Both the position numbers and the translations under genes were made by a program. DNA of 64,000 nt from Schauerella aestuarii (GTDB lineage Bacteria > Pseudomonadota > Gammaproteobacteria > Burkholderiales > Burkholderiaceae_B), in NCBI RefSeq assembly GCF_009866805.1, contig NZ_SIZW01000042.1:186001-250000 (forward strand). The letters run 5' to 3'. Below, in pieces: positions 54,798 through 64,000 of this stretch. Each line of letters starts with the position of its first letter. The first letter of the stretch is position 1. The notes beneath the pieces are model-generated. The model was given only the letters and a program-made list of their open reading frames with translations. It searched no databases and had not been told where the DNA came from.

Positions 54798-55724
54798 ATG
54801 TCCGACCTTATCCCACAAATGTCCCAGCAGATCTTCAACGGTCTGTCGCTGGGCGCGATCTACGCGCTGATCGCCATTGGCTACACAATGGTCTATGGCA
54901 TCATCGGTATGATCAATTTCGCCCACGGCGAAATCTATATGATCGGCGCTTACGTCGGTCTCGTCACCCTCACGGCCATCGGCACGCAAAGCGGTTTGCC
55001 GTTGCCGTTCATCATCGGCGCGATGCTGGTGGTGGCCATGGTGGTCACCGGCGTGTACGGCTACACGCTCGAGCGCATCGCCTATCGGCCGGTACGCGGC
55101 AGCCCCCGGCTGGTCGCTTTGATCTCGGCGATCGGGATGTCGATCTTTTTGCAGAACTGGGTCGCCCTGGGCCAAGGCGCACGCGACATGGCCGTACCCG
55201 CCCTGATGTCGGGTGCCGTAACGTTTACATTGGGTACGGATTTCCAGGTCACGATGCCGTACTCGCGCATCATGATCATTCTGGTGACTGTCGTGCTGAT
55301 GATCGGGCTGACGCTCTTCATCAAGTATTCGCGCATGGGCCGCGCTTCGCGCGCCTGCTCGCAGGATATGCATATGGCAAACCTGCTGGGCATCGACACC
55401 AATCGCGTGATCTCGTTCACGTTCGTGCTCGGTGCCATGCTGGCCGCCGTGGGCGGCGTGCTCATTGCCGTCACCATCGGCAAGCTCAACCCCTTCATCG
55501 GCTTCATCGTCGGCATCAAGGCCTTCACCGCAGCCGTGCTGGGTGGCATCGGCAGCATTCCCGGCGCCATGCTCGGCGGCGTCTTGCTGGGTCTGGCGGA
55601 AACGTTCGCAGCAGCCTATATCTCGTCGCAATACAAGGATATCGTGGCGTTCGGCCTGCTCGTGCTGATCCTGTTGTTTCGCCCCACGGGTCTGTTGGGC
55701 AAGCCTGAGGTGGAGAAAGTCTGA
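54798..55724 (+). CDS. livH: Branched-chain amino acid ABC transporter, permease LivH
   Basis: This is a 308-residue permease with about eight helices, beginning [34 protein letters not shown], the LivH signature. [19 protein letters not shown] is the ATPase-docking loop. Its stop codon shares one base with the livM start. Confidence 0.95.
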   Translation: MSDLIPQMSQQIFNGLSLGAIYALIAIGYTMVYGIIGMINFAHGEIYMIGAYVGLVTLTAIGTQSGLPLPFIIGAMLVVAMVVTGVYGYTLERIAYRPVRGSPRLVALISAIGMSIFLQNWVALGQGARDMAVPALMSGAVTFTLGTDFQVTMPYSRIMIILVTVVLMIGLTLFIKYSRMGRASRACSQDMHMANLLGIDTNRVISFTFVLGAMLAAVGGVLIAVTIGKLNPFIGFIVGIKAFTAAVLGGIGSIPGAMLGGVLLGLAETFAAAYISSQYKDIVAFGLLVLILLFRPTGLLGKPEVEKV

Positions 55725-56956
55725 TGCAGATCTCGTTCAAAAACGCATTCATCGCGGCCATCCTCACGGCCGTGATCGTGACGCCCGTGTTCGGTCTGCA
55801 CCTCACGCGTCAAGGCGCCCAGACCATCATGGCGCCCAACTGGCACATCGTGATGATCGCGATGGCCGTGGTGTTCGTCGGCCAACTGCTGCGGCCCTGG
55901 CTGGCGTTGCCATTCAAGGCATTGCGCGGTGCGCTGCCGGTGCTGCCGGCGTCGCCCGCGCGCGGCAACAAGTGGATCATCGCGCTGGCGATTGCCGCTG
56001 CGGTCATCTGGCCGTTCTTCGGCGGCCGCAGCTCGGTGGACATCGCCACGCTGGTGCTGATCTACGTGATGCTCGCCCTTGGTCTGAACATCGTGGTGGG
56101 CTTCGCCGGGCTGCTCGATCTCGGTTTCGTCGGTTTCTACGCCGTTGGCGCCTACACCTATGCCTTGCTGTATCACTGGGCGGGGTGGGGCTTCTGGGAA
56201 GCGCTGCCGCTGGCCGGTGCGATGTCGGCGCTGTTCGGCTTCGTGCTCGGCTTTCCGGTGCTCAGGCTACGCGGCGATTATCTGGCGATCGTCACGCTGG
56301 GCTTCGGCGAAATCATCCGGCTGCTGCTGATCAACCTGAATCAGTTCACCGGCGGGCCCGACGGCATCTCCGGCGTGCCCAAGCCGACCGTCTTCGGCAT
56401 GGAAATGGCGCGACGATCGAGCGAAGAGGGCGTGAGTACCTTCCACGAGATCCTGGGCTGGACGTTCAATAATCAGCACATGGTGGTTTATCTGTATTTG
56501 ATGGCCTTGCTGCTGGCCTTGATCACCTTGGGGGTCTCCACCCGTTTGATTCGCATGCCGGTCGGGCGTGCCTGGGAGGCCTTGCGGGAAGACGAAATCG
56601 CGTGCCGCTCGCTGGGTCTGAATCCCACACGCATCAAGCTGTCGGCCTTTACGCTGGGCGCCATGTTCGCCGGGTTTGGCGGCGCGTTCTTCGCCGCCCG
56701 CCAGGGGTTGGTCAATCCGGAATCGTTCACGTTCATCGAGTCCGCGCTCATCCTCGCCATCGTGGTGCTGGGCGGCATGGGCTCGCAGGTGGGCGTGATT
56801 CTCGCGGCGATCATCTTGACCGTGCTGCCGGAGTTGGCGCGCGAATTTGCAGAGTATCGGATGTTGCTGTTCGGCTTAGTGATGGTGCTGATGATGATGT
56901 GGCGTCCCCAAGGTTTGCTTCCCATGAAGCGTCCGCACCGGGAGCTGAAGTCATGA
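55724..56956 (+). CDS. livM: Branched-chain amino acid ABC transporter, permease LivM
   Basis: This is a 410-residue permease with about ten helices. It has an N-terminal extension of about 100 residues with two helices before the core, as LivM proteins often do. [27 protein letters not shown] is the family signature and [19 protein letters not shown] the docking loop. ATGA overlaps livG. Confidence 0.94.
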   Translation: MQISFKNAFIAAILTAVIVTPVFGLHLTRQGAQTIMAPNWHIVMIAMAVVFVGQLLRPWLALPFKALRGALPVLPASPARGNKWIIALAIAAAVIWPFFGGRSSVDIATLVLIYVMLALGLNIVVGFAGLLDLGFVGFYAVGAYTYALLYHWAGWGFWEALPLAGAMSALFGFVLGFPVLRLRGDYLAIVTLGFGEIIRLLLINLNQFTGGPDGISGVPKPTVFGMEMARRSSEEGVSTFHEILGWTFNNQHMVVYLYLMALLLALITLGVSTRLIRMPVGRAWEALREDEIACRSLGLNPTRIKLSAFTLGAMFAGFGGAFFAARQGLVNPESFTFIESALILAIVVLGGMGSQVGVILAAIILTVLPELAREFAEYRMLLFGLVMVLMMMWRPQGLLPMKRPHRELKS

Positions 56957-57719
56957 CGCAGTCGTTGTTGGAAGTTTCAGGATTGTCGATGCGCTTTGGC
57001 GGTCTGCTGGCCGTCGACAGCGTGGCGTTCGACGTGCGGCGCGACGAAGTGTTCGCCATCATCGGCCCCAATGGCGCCGGCAAGACCACGGTGTTCAACT
57101 GCGTGGGCGGGTTCTACAAGCCCACGGCCGGCACCATCACGATGGACGGCAAGTCCATCACCGGGATGCCGAGCCACAATGTGGCGCGTCAGGGGCTGGT
57201 GCGTACGTTCCAGAACGTTCGGTTGTTCAAGCAGCTCACTGTGCTCGAGAACCTGCTGGTCGCGCAGCACACGCAAGTCGAAACGCGCTTGCTGCCCGGC
57301 CTGCTCAAGCTCAAGTCGTATCGGCGCGCCGAAGAAGAGGCGATGGACCGCGCGGCCGAGTGGCTCGATTTCATGGGCTTGCGCGAGTTCGCCAACCGCG
57401 AGGCGGGCAATCTGGCCTACGGGCATCAGCGGCGGCTGGAGATCGCGCGCTGCATGATCACCAAACCGCGCCTGCTGATGCTCGATGAGCCCGCGGCCGG
57501 CCTCAACCCACAGGAAAAGCGCGATCTGCAAGGCTTGATCGACCGCTTGCGCCGCGAGTTTGGCGTGGCGGTGCTGCTGATCGAGCACGATATGAGTCTC
57601 ATCATGGGTATTTCGGATCGTATTCTCGTTATGGAGCATGGCAAGACCATCACCACCGGCACCCCCGAACAAGTGCAGAGCGACGAGCGCGTGATCAAAG
57701 CGTATCTGGGGGAAGAGTG

Positions 57720-57720
<1 letters not shown>
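56953..57720 (+). CDS. livG: Branched-chain amino acid ABC transporter, ATPase LivG
   Basis: This is a 255-residue ATPase: Walker [11 protein letters not shown]-loop [10 protein letters not shown], signature LAYGHQRR (the LivG variant), Walker [14 protein letters not shown] and [10 protein letters not shown]. The ATG at 56953 overlaps livM by four bases. Confidence 0.95.
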
Positions 57721-58421
<701 letters not shown>

Positions 58422-58423
58422 GC

Positions 58424-58444
58424 AAAAACGGCCCGAAAGGGCCG
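58424..58444 (-). terminator. Intrinsic terminator of the GST gene
   Basis: On the minus strand CGGCCC (58439-58444) pairs with GGGCCG (58429-58434) around a four-base loop and is followed by TTTTT. It lies just past the stop of the GST gene and next to the livF stop. Confidence 0.7.
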
Positions 58445-58466
58445 AGGTATGCGCTTCGGGCCTGGA

Positions 58467-59081
58467 TTATTCCAGGCCTTCTGCTTTCATCGCGGCTTTC
58501 ACATGCTCATCGGCGCGCATCCGATCGAAGAACGTGCTCAGGTTCGACATGCTGCCGATTGCGATCTCCTTGGCGCGGGCCCAGCGCAGCACGACGAAAA
58601 GATAAGCGTCGGCAATCGATGGCGCACTGCCGGCGAGGTAGGGCGAGCCGTCCAACTGCTTATCGAGAATGCCGAAGAGCGTGACCAATTTTTTTGCGGA
58701 GTTGGCACGCAACTCGGCCTGGGCGTCGTCGCTGGCCACCAGGCTCTGCGCCCCGAAGATGGCGCCAAACGTTTTGTGAACATCCGAATTGATGAACCCC
58801 ACCCAGCGGCGCACCTCGGCGCGCGACCGGGCGCTGCCGTCGCCCAACAGCCCAGATTCGGGCGCCTGCTCGGCAATGTATTCCAGGATGGCTGCATTTT
58901 GCGTAAGTGACCAGTCGCCCTCGGTGAGCACGGGTACGGAGCCCACGGGGTTCAAGGCCAGGAACGCAGGCTGCTTGATTTGTTCTCGGGTCACGATTTC
59001 CAGTTCATACGGCAATCCGGCCCATTCGAGCACGATGTGTCCGGCCAGCGAGCACGCGCCGGGCATGGTGTACAGTCTCAT
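58467..59081 (-). CDS. Glutathione S-transferase
   Basis: This is a 204-residue GST. The N-terminal thioredoxin-fold domain begins MRLYTMPGACSLAGHIVLEW, as in beta-class bacterial GSTs with a cysteine near residue 10, and contains NPVGSVPVL and LTQNAAILEYIAE for glutathione binding. The helical domain has the buried Asp in SIADAYLFVV. It likely conjugates or reduces electrophiles; the substrate is unknown. Confidence 0.92.
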   Translation of the reverse strand: MRLYTMPGACSLAGHIVLEWAGLPYELEIVTREQIKQPAFLALNPVGSVPVLTEGDWSLTQNAAILEYIAEQAPESGLLGDGSARSRAEVRRWVGFINSDVHKTFGAIFGAQSLVASDDAQAELRANSAKKLVTLFGILDKQLDGSPYLAGSAPSIADAYLFVVLRWARAKEIAIGSMSNLSTFFDRMRADEHVKAAMKAEGLE

Positions 59082-59181
59082 CTATTCAGCTCCTGTTCAG
59101 GATGGGTGCTCGGCGGCATCGTTTTGCTCGCCTGAGCGCCAACATCATCCCGCTTATCGTACCGCTTAAAGGACACCTATC

Positions 59182-60351
59182 TTGACCCGAGTCGCACGAC
59201 GCCTATCGGCCCGCCTGGCCGCCCAAAGTCTTTCGTTGAGTCTGCTGACGGCAGCCTTGGTCATTCCAACGTTCGCGCATAGCGCGCCGGCCGCAACGGC
59301 GGCTCAAGCACCGCTCGCGGTGACGGTGATGGCCGAGGGGCTCGATCGTCCTTGGGCACTTGCCTTTCTGCCTGACGGTGCCGCATTGATTACCGAACGC
59401 TCCGGCGCCATGCGCCTCTGGCAGGAAGGCAAGGGTGCCGGTAAACCCATTTCGGGCGTGCCCAAAGTCTGGTCGAGCGGCCAGGGCGGGCTGCTGGATG
59501 TGGTGCTGGCGCCTGACTTTGCGACATCGCGCTGGGTATATTTCAGTTATGCCGAGGCGGGCGACGGCAAGGCGGGTACGGCCGTCGCACGCGGCAAGCT
59601 CAACGCCGAGCGCACCGCGTTGACAGACGTGGCGGTGATCTTCCGTCAGATGCCGAAGCTGTCGGTGGGCAATCATTTCGGCTCGCGTCTGGCCTTCGAT
59701 CGTGACGGCTACCTGTTCATCACGCTGGGTGAGAACAACCAACGACCTACGGCGCAGGACCTGGACAAACTGCAGGGCAAGGTGGTGCGATTGCGCGCCG
59801 ATGGCAAAGTACCGCCCGACAACCCGTTCGTGAACAAGGCGGGCGCGCGGCCGGAAATCTGGACCTACGGCATGCGCAACCCGCAAGGCATGGCGATTCA
59901 CCCCGTTACGGGTGCCGTGTGGGAAAACGAGCACGGCCCGCGCGGCGGCGATGAGATCAATATTCTGTCGCCGGGCAAGAATTATGGCTGGCCGATCGCC
60001 ACGCACGGCATCAACTACTCGGGTCAGCCGATCCCCGAAGCCAAGGGAAAAAGCGCGGCCGGCATGGAAGACCCGCACTTCGTGTGGGAAAAGTCGCCGG
60101 GCCTGAGCGGTATGGCGTTCTACACGGCGGATCGCTTTCCGCAATGGAAAAACAGCATCTTCATCGGCGCCTTGGCCACTCAGGAACTGATCCGCGTGAA
60201 GCTGGACGGCAACAAGGTCGTGGGCGAGGAACGCTTGCTGGCGGATCGCGGCGAGCGCGTGCGCGATGTGCGCGTAGGCCCGGATGGTTACGTGTATGCG
60301 CTGACCGACGAAAGCAACGGCAAGCTGCTGAAGATCGGCTTGAAGCCCTGA
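59182..60351 (+). CDS. PQQ-dependent sugar dehydrogenase family protein (YliI/Asd-like)
   Basis: This is a 389-residue periplasmic six-bladed beta-propeller of the soluble aldose dehydrogenase family. A signal peptide runs to about residue 32 (AAALVIP...FAHSA). Motifs include GLDRPWALAFLPDG, QGGLLDVVLAPDF, KLSVGNHFGSRLAFDRDGYLFITLGE, TYGMRNPQGMAIHP, ENEHGPRGGDEIN and NYGWP, typical of the PQQ site. It oxidises aldose sugars if PQQ is present; PQQ genes are not in this window. The start is TTG at 59182 with AAAGGA 8 bases upstream. Confidence 0.9.
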   Translation: MTRVARRLSARLAAQSLSLSLLTAALVIPTFAHSAPAATAAQAPLAVTVMAEGLDRPWALAFLPDGAALITERSGAMRLWQEGKGAGKPISGVPKVWSSGQGGLLDVVLAPDFATSRWVYFSYAEAGDGKAGTAVARGKLNAERTALTDVAVIFRQMPKLSVGNHFGSRLAFDRDGYLFITLGENNQRPTAQDLDKLQGKVVRLRADGKVPPDNPFVNKAGARPEIWTYGMRNPQGMAIHPVTGAVWENEHGPRGGDEINILSPGKNYGWPIATHGINYSGQPIPEAKGKSAAGMEDPHFVWEKSPGLSGMAFYTADRFPQWKNSIFIGALATQELIRVKLDGNKVVGEERLLADRGERVRDVRVGPDGYVYALTDESNGKLLKIGLKP

Positions 60352-60439
60352 TGCCGCACGACCTGCGCGCCGCTGTGCGCGGGTCAGTCGACCGGCCAAT
60401 TGCAAGGGCTGGAGCGCGACGATCTGACAACAGGCACGC

Positions 60440-60814
60440 CTACACCGCGCGGTAAGCGGCCCATGCCACCATGGCCCAGGCGGCCATGAACGCCAGTCCG
60501 CCAATCGGGGTAATCGGGCCGAGCCAACGCATCCCGGTCGTGGCGAGCAGGTACAAACTGCCGCTGAACATGACGATGCCGGCAAACATCACCCACGCTG
60601 CCGTCCCTATCAGGGGTTGCTGCAGCCGCGCTGCCAACCCCGCCAGAACGAACAGGCCAAGCGCGTGCGCGATGTGATACGTCACGGCCGTCTGCCACAC
60701 CCCGAGCATCTCGGGGGTAAGCAGACGCTTTAGTCCATGCGCCCCGAACGCGCCGGCGCCGACGGCGGCAATCATGTTCAGAGCGGCCAGGATGGTGATG
60801 AAGCGGTCGGTCAT
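60440..60814 (-). CDS. DUF423 (YgdD-like) membrane protein
   Basis: This is a 124-residue inner-membrane protein with four helices. [36 protein letters not shown] is the DUF423 signature. The function is unknown. The ATG at 60814 gives the family's normal N-terminus. It is divergent from wspA across a 156-bp gap. Confidence 0.88.
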   Translation of the reverse strand: MTDRFITILAALNMIAAVGAGAFGAHGLKRLLTPEMLGVWQTAVTYHIAHALGLFVLAGLAARLQQPLIGTAAWVMFAGIVMFSGSLYLLATTGMRWLGPITPIGGLAFMAAWAMVAWAAYRAV

Positions 60815-60970
60815 GTTCGATCCTTGTCGCGCGCAAGCCGCGCTCGCGGCAATTGGAGGTGTGCCAAGGCTGTAATCATAGGCCAAGCGGATGACCTCCT
60901 GTATCATCCTTCGAGCGGCGGGCGGTCGATAAATGCCGGTCGCTTTCCCCTTTTTGTGACTGGTGGTGGG

Positions 60971-62590
60971 ATGAGTAACGGATCGCTCAAGCAACGCATT
61001 TTGTTCAGCTTTGTCATCATCCTCGCGATCATGGGATTGATGGCGGCGCTGGCGGCTTCAAGGCTCAATCTGATCGAGCGCGAAGCCGACGATCTGAGCA
61101 CAGACTCGATGCCGGGACTGTATTACAGCACCAACGTTCGCGCCGCCTGGAACGATTCGTACCAGTTGCTGCAAGAGCTCGTCGAATTGAGCTCCCCCGA
61201 TCTTCGGGCCAATTACGTGACGCAGTTGCAGGTGCAGCAACGCAATCTGGATCAACAGATCGCGATGTACGAGAAAACGGCGACCACCGAAGAAGATCAG
61301 GTACGCGTCCGAGATTTCAAGGCTGTGCGGCAGCAGTTCGATGTGATCGAGGCATCGATTCTTGAGATGTCCACCCGCAACGAACTCGATGCGGCCGCAC
61401 TTCAAGTGCGCGGCACCGTGCGCCCGATCTGGCAGAAAGGGCGCGACATCCTGCGCACGATGGTCGACAGCAACCGCTTGTCGGCCGAGCTTTCGGTGGC
61501 GCAGATCGGCACGTCGCTCAAGCAAGCCGAAGTCAGCATGCTCATCGCCGTGATCGTCGCGATCATCGCGGCCGGATTTTGCGGGTATCTGTTGATGCGT
61601 GCGATCACCGAGCCGATGGGCAAGCTGGTCGATACCTTGCACGGCCTGGGCTCGGGCGATCTCACGCGCCGCCTCGAGCTCAAGCGCCGCGACGAGTACG
61701 CGGCCGTCGAAGCGGGTTTCAACAGCATGGCCGACGAGCTCACCGGGCTGGTCGGCCAGGCCCAGCGCTCCGCCATTCAGGTTGCCACGTCGGTGACCGA
61801 GATTGCCGCCACGTCGAAGCAGCAGCAGGCCACGGCGTCCGAAGTCGCGGCCACGACCACCGAGATCGGTGCCACGTCGCGCGAGATTTCGGCCACTTCG
61901 CGCGATCTCGTGCGCACCATGACCGAGGTGTCGTCGGCCGCCGAACAAAGTTCGTTGCTCGCCGGCACCAGCCAGTCGGGTCTGGCGCGCATGGAAGACA
62001 CGATGCGCAACGTGATGAGCGCGGCGGGGTCGGTCAACGGCAAACTCGCGATTCTGAACGAGAAAGCCAGCAACATCACGCAAGTGGTTACCACCATCAA
62101 CAAGGTGGCCGATCAAACGAACCTCCTGTCGCTGAACGCAGCGATCGAAGCCGAGAAGGCGGGTGAGTACGGCCGCGGCTTCGTCGTGGTGGCGACCGAG
62201 ATCCGCCGATTGGCCGATCAGACGGCGGTCGCGACCTACGACATCGAGCAGATGGTGCGTGAAATCCAGTCGGCCGTGTCGGCCGGCGTGATGGGAATGG
62301 ACAAGTTCTCCGAAGAAGTGCGCCGCGGCATCGGCGACGTGCAACTGGTGGGCGAGCAGCTTTCGCAGATCATTGCGCAGGTGCAATTGCTGGCCCCACG
62401 CGTGTTGATGGTCAACGAGGGCATGCAAGCCCAGGCCACGGGCGCCGAGCAGATCAATCAGGCGCTGGTGCAATTGAGCGATGCCACGCAGCAGACCGTC
62501 GAGTCGCTGCGCCAGTCGAGCCTCGCCATCGAAGAGTTGAATCACGTCGCGAACGGCTTGCGCAGCGGCGTGTCGCGCTTCAAGGTTTAA
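60971..62590 (+). CDS. wspA: Wsp chemosensory system, methyl-accepting receptor WspA
   Basis: This is a 539-residue membrane receptor, close to the usual WspA length. A first membrane helix (about 10-31), a periplasmic four-helix sensor of about 150 residues and a second helix (about 188-210) lead to a HAMP domain and signalling coiled coil. The region with [28 protein letters not shown] is strongly WspA-like, and the tip has [26 protein letters not shown]. In Pseudomonas WspA senses surface contact and drives the diguanylate cyclase WspR. The ATG at 60971 is followed by the receptor N-terminus directly. CheW- and CheR-like genes follow as in the wsp operon. Confidence 0.88.
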   Translation: MSNGSLKQRILFSFVIILAIMGLMAALAASRLNLIEREADDLSTDSMPGLYYSTNVRAAWNDSYQLLQELVELSSPDLRANYVTQLQVQQRNLDQQIAMYEKTATTEEDQVRVRDFKAVRQQFDVIEASILEMSTRNELDAAALQVRGTVRPIWQKGRDILRTMVDSNRLSAELSVAQIGTSLKQAEVSMLIAVIVAIIAAGFCGYLLMRAITEPMGKLVDTLHGLGSGDLTRRLELKRRDEYAAVEAGFNSMADELTGLVGQAQRSAIQVATSVTEIAATSKQQQATASEVAATTTEIGATSREISATSRDLVRTMTEVSSAAEQSSLLAGTSQSGLARMEDTMRNVMSAAGSVNGKLAILNEKASNITQVVTTINKVADQTNLLSLNAAIEAEKAGEYGRGFVVVATEIRRLADQTAVATYDIEQMVREIQSAVSAGVMGMDKFSEEVRRGIGDVQLVGEQLSQIIAQVQLLAPRVLMVNEGMQAQATGAEQINQALVQLSDATQQTVESLRQSSLAIEELNHVANGLRSGVSRFKV

Positions 62591-62604
62591 GGCGGCATCG
62601 CGCC

Positions 62605-63132
62605 ATGGCCGCCTTCGCGCCCACCGCATTCGGCGCCGCAGCGCGTGCGAACGCCGGACGGCGCAAGCTGTTCTTGCGTTTTCGCATCGGTCGCGACGGC
62701 TATGTGCTGGCGGCGGACGACATCGTGCGCGTGCTGCCGTTGAGTCCGGTGAAAGCGTTGCCTGGCACACCCGCTTGGGTGGAAGGCTTGATGTCGGTCG
62801 GCACGCGCGCGATACCGGTGATCGATGTGTCTGCGCTGGCGTCCGGCGTGCCGTCGCCGCGTCTGACCAGCACGCGTATCGCCGTGGTGCGCTACACGTT
62901 TGACGGCCGCGCCGCCGCGACGGCGCCCTTGCTGGGTCTCATGCTCGAACACGCCACCGAAACGCTGCACTTGAACGCCGACGAGTTTGTCCCGGCCGCG
63001 GTGCAAAGCCATTGTGCGCCTTACCTCGGCCCGGTCTGTCAAACCGCCTCGGGATTGGTGCAATGGCTCGAGCTGCCCGACGTGGTGCCCCCCTCGGCGC
63101 GTGCGCTGCTCTTTACGGAGCACCCCGCATGA
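62605..63132 (+). CDS. wspB: Wsp system CheW-like coupling protein
   Basis: This is a 175-residue CheW-domain protein (FLRFRIGRDGYVLAADDIVRVLPL at the start, then GLMSVGTRAIPVIDVSALA), which couples the receptor to the kinase. It starts 14 bp after wspA and its stop overlaps the next start by four bases. Position and order match wspB. Confidence 0.87.
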   Translation: MAAFAPTAFGAAARANAGRRKLFLRFRIGRDGYVLAADDIVRVLPLSPVKALPGTPAWVEGLMSVGTRAIPVIDVSALASGVPSPRLTSTRIAVVRYTFDGRAAATAPLLGLMLEHATETLHLNADEFVPAAVQSHCAPYLGPVCQTASGLVQWLELPDVVPPSARALLFTEHPA

Positions 63133-64000
63133 ATTTCGGACCGTTCGAAACGCTCCTGAAAAACAAGATCGGGCTCGATGCGGGCTCCATCGGCGTGAGC
63201 ACCGTGCAGCGGGCGATTCGCACGCGGGCGCAAGCGCGCGCGCAGGGCGATATCGACGCATACTGGTCGATGCTGCAGAGTTCGCCGGGGGAATTGCAGG
63301 CGCTGATCGAAGCCGTCGTGGTGCCGGAAACCTGGTTTTTCCGTTATCCCGAGTCGATTGCCCTGTTCGCATCGTGGGCGACGGCGCAGTTGGCTGCATC
63401 GGGTGCGAAGCCGGTCTTGCGCATCCTCAGCCTGCCATGCTCGACGGGCGAGGAACCCTACACGTTGGCGATGGCGCTGATCGACGCCGGCGTGGCGCCC
63501 GCGCGCTTCGTGATCGAAGCGATCGACATCAGCCCGCGCGTGATTGAGGTGGCCCAAATCGCCCGTTACGGCCGCAATTCGTTTCGCGGCGACGACCTCA
63601 CGTTTCGCGATCGACATTTCACCGACACCCCGTCCGGATTTGTGCTGGCCGATGCTGTCCGCGAGCGCGTGCGGTTTCGAACCGGCAATCTGCTCGATCC
63701 AGGACTGGCGCTGGAGGCCGCTGCCTACGACTTCGTGTTCTGTCGCAATCTGCTCATTTATTTCGATCGCGAGACGCAATCGCGCGGCTTGCGGGTGCTG
63801 CTGCGCGCCTGCCACGCAGGAAGCGGGATGTTCGTCGGCCCGGCCGAAGCCGCGCTTGCCAGCCAGCATGGGTTGGAAGTGTCGGGTGCGCCGCGCTCGT
63901 TCGCCTTCAAGATTCCTGTGGCGCCGCTGGTTGAACAGGCACGCCACAACCGGGTGGGCGATAAGGGGGCCCGCCCAGGAGTCCCCCGATCCAACGAGGG
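63129..64000 (+). CDS. wspC: Wsp system CheR-type methyltransferase (partial)
   Basis: The first 290 residues of a chemoreceptor glutamate methyltransferase run off the right end. It begins MNFGPFETLLKNKIGLDAGSIG, contains ETWFFRYPESI, the S-adenosylmethionine motif LPCSTGEEPYTLAMAL near residue 108, and VFCRNLLIYFD. In the wsp operon WspC adapts the WspA receptor; its C-terminal TPR region would lie beyond the window. The frame is open to the last base. Confidence 0.88.
   Translation, partial: MNFGPFETLLKNKIGLDAGSIGVSTVQRAIRTRAQARAQGDIDAYWSMLQSSPGELQALIEAVVVPETWFFRYPESIALFASWATAQLAASGAKPVLRILSLPCSTGEEPYTLAMALIDAGVAPARFVIEAIDISPRVIEVAQIARYGRNSFRGDDLTFRDRHFTDTPSGFVLADAVRERVRFRTGNLLDPGLALEAAAYDFVFCRNLLIYFDRETQSRGLRVLLRACHAGSGMFVGPAEAALASQHGLEVSGAPRSFAFKIPVAPLVEQARHNRVGDKGARPGVPRSNE

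Overview
This window looks like chromosomal DNA of a GC-rich betaproteobacterium of the order Burkholderiales, most like the Alcaligenaceae (Bordetella/Achromobacter relatives). That placement is inference from gene families and gene order: yicC, gmk, rpoZ and a single RelA/SpoT homologue close together; rph, rdgB and hemW; glnA-ntrB-ntrC; recG followed by oxyR; and a Bug-type (TctC) solute receptor. No rRNA, tRNA, CRISPR array, insertion sequence or prophage gene was found. Coding density is high and most genes are recognisable housekeeping, transport or regulatory genes.

Layout. 0-3.7 kb: periplasmic folding factor ppiD, lysophospholipase/thioesterase tesA and a YbbA-type ATPase. 3.8-7.3 kb: a DMT-family exporter and a complete glutamine-type ABC importer (glnHPQ). 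7.5-14.3 kb: stringent-response and RNA genes (rsh, rpoZ, gmk, yicC) split by an SDR gene, an NlpC/P60 hydrolase and an 800-bp gene-poor spacer with a 24-bp tandem repeat. 14.3-17 kb: ggt and rph. 17-24.4 kb: an accessory block with an acyl-CoA dehydrogenase/MmgE-PrpD pair and its divergent LysR regulator, a chemoreceptor and an EAL-CBS-GGDEF protein. 24.5-30.5 kb: rdgB-hemW, then glnA-ntrB-ntrC with a clear sigma-54 promoter and NtrC site before glnA. 30.5-32.4 kb: a LysR/pirin pair. 32.4-37.2 kb: an iron block with fbpABC and ferredoxin-NADP reductase fpr, flanked by Fur-box-like sites. 37.4-41.1 kb: an AtuA-family/Bug-receptor operon with a divergent LysR gene.

41.2-45.3 kb: ridA, recG, oxyR and dps (oxidative stress). 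45.4-58.4 kb: an alpha/beta hydrolase, an orphan branched-chain amino acid binding protein, ugpBAEC for glycerol-3-phosphate, proC, yhhQ and a full livKHMGF operon. 58.5-60.8 kb: a GST, a PQQ-type sugar dehydrogenase and a DUF423 protein. 60.97 kb to the end: the first three genes (wspA, wspB and a partial wspC) of a Wsp surface-sensing chemosensory operon that runs out of the window.

Recurring design features. In all four ABC operons that carry their own binding protein (gln, fbp, ugp, liv), a strong hairpin lies between the binding-protein gene and the permease gene, which would allow the binding protein to be made in excess. Short tandem arrays sit at the 3' ends of several genes (ppiD, the ybbA-like gene, yicC and the EAL gene). 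Two independent routes to cyclic-di-GMP control are present (the EAL-CBS-GGDEF protein and Wsp). I did not find a convincing wholly novel system; the best leads are the AtuA/Bug operon, the 24-bp repeat locus and the 3'-end tandem arrays.
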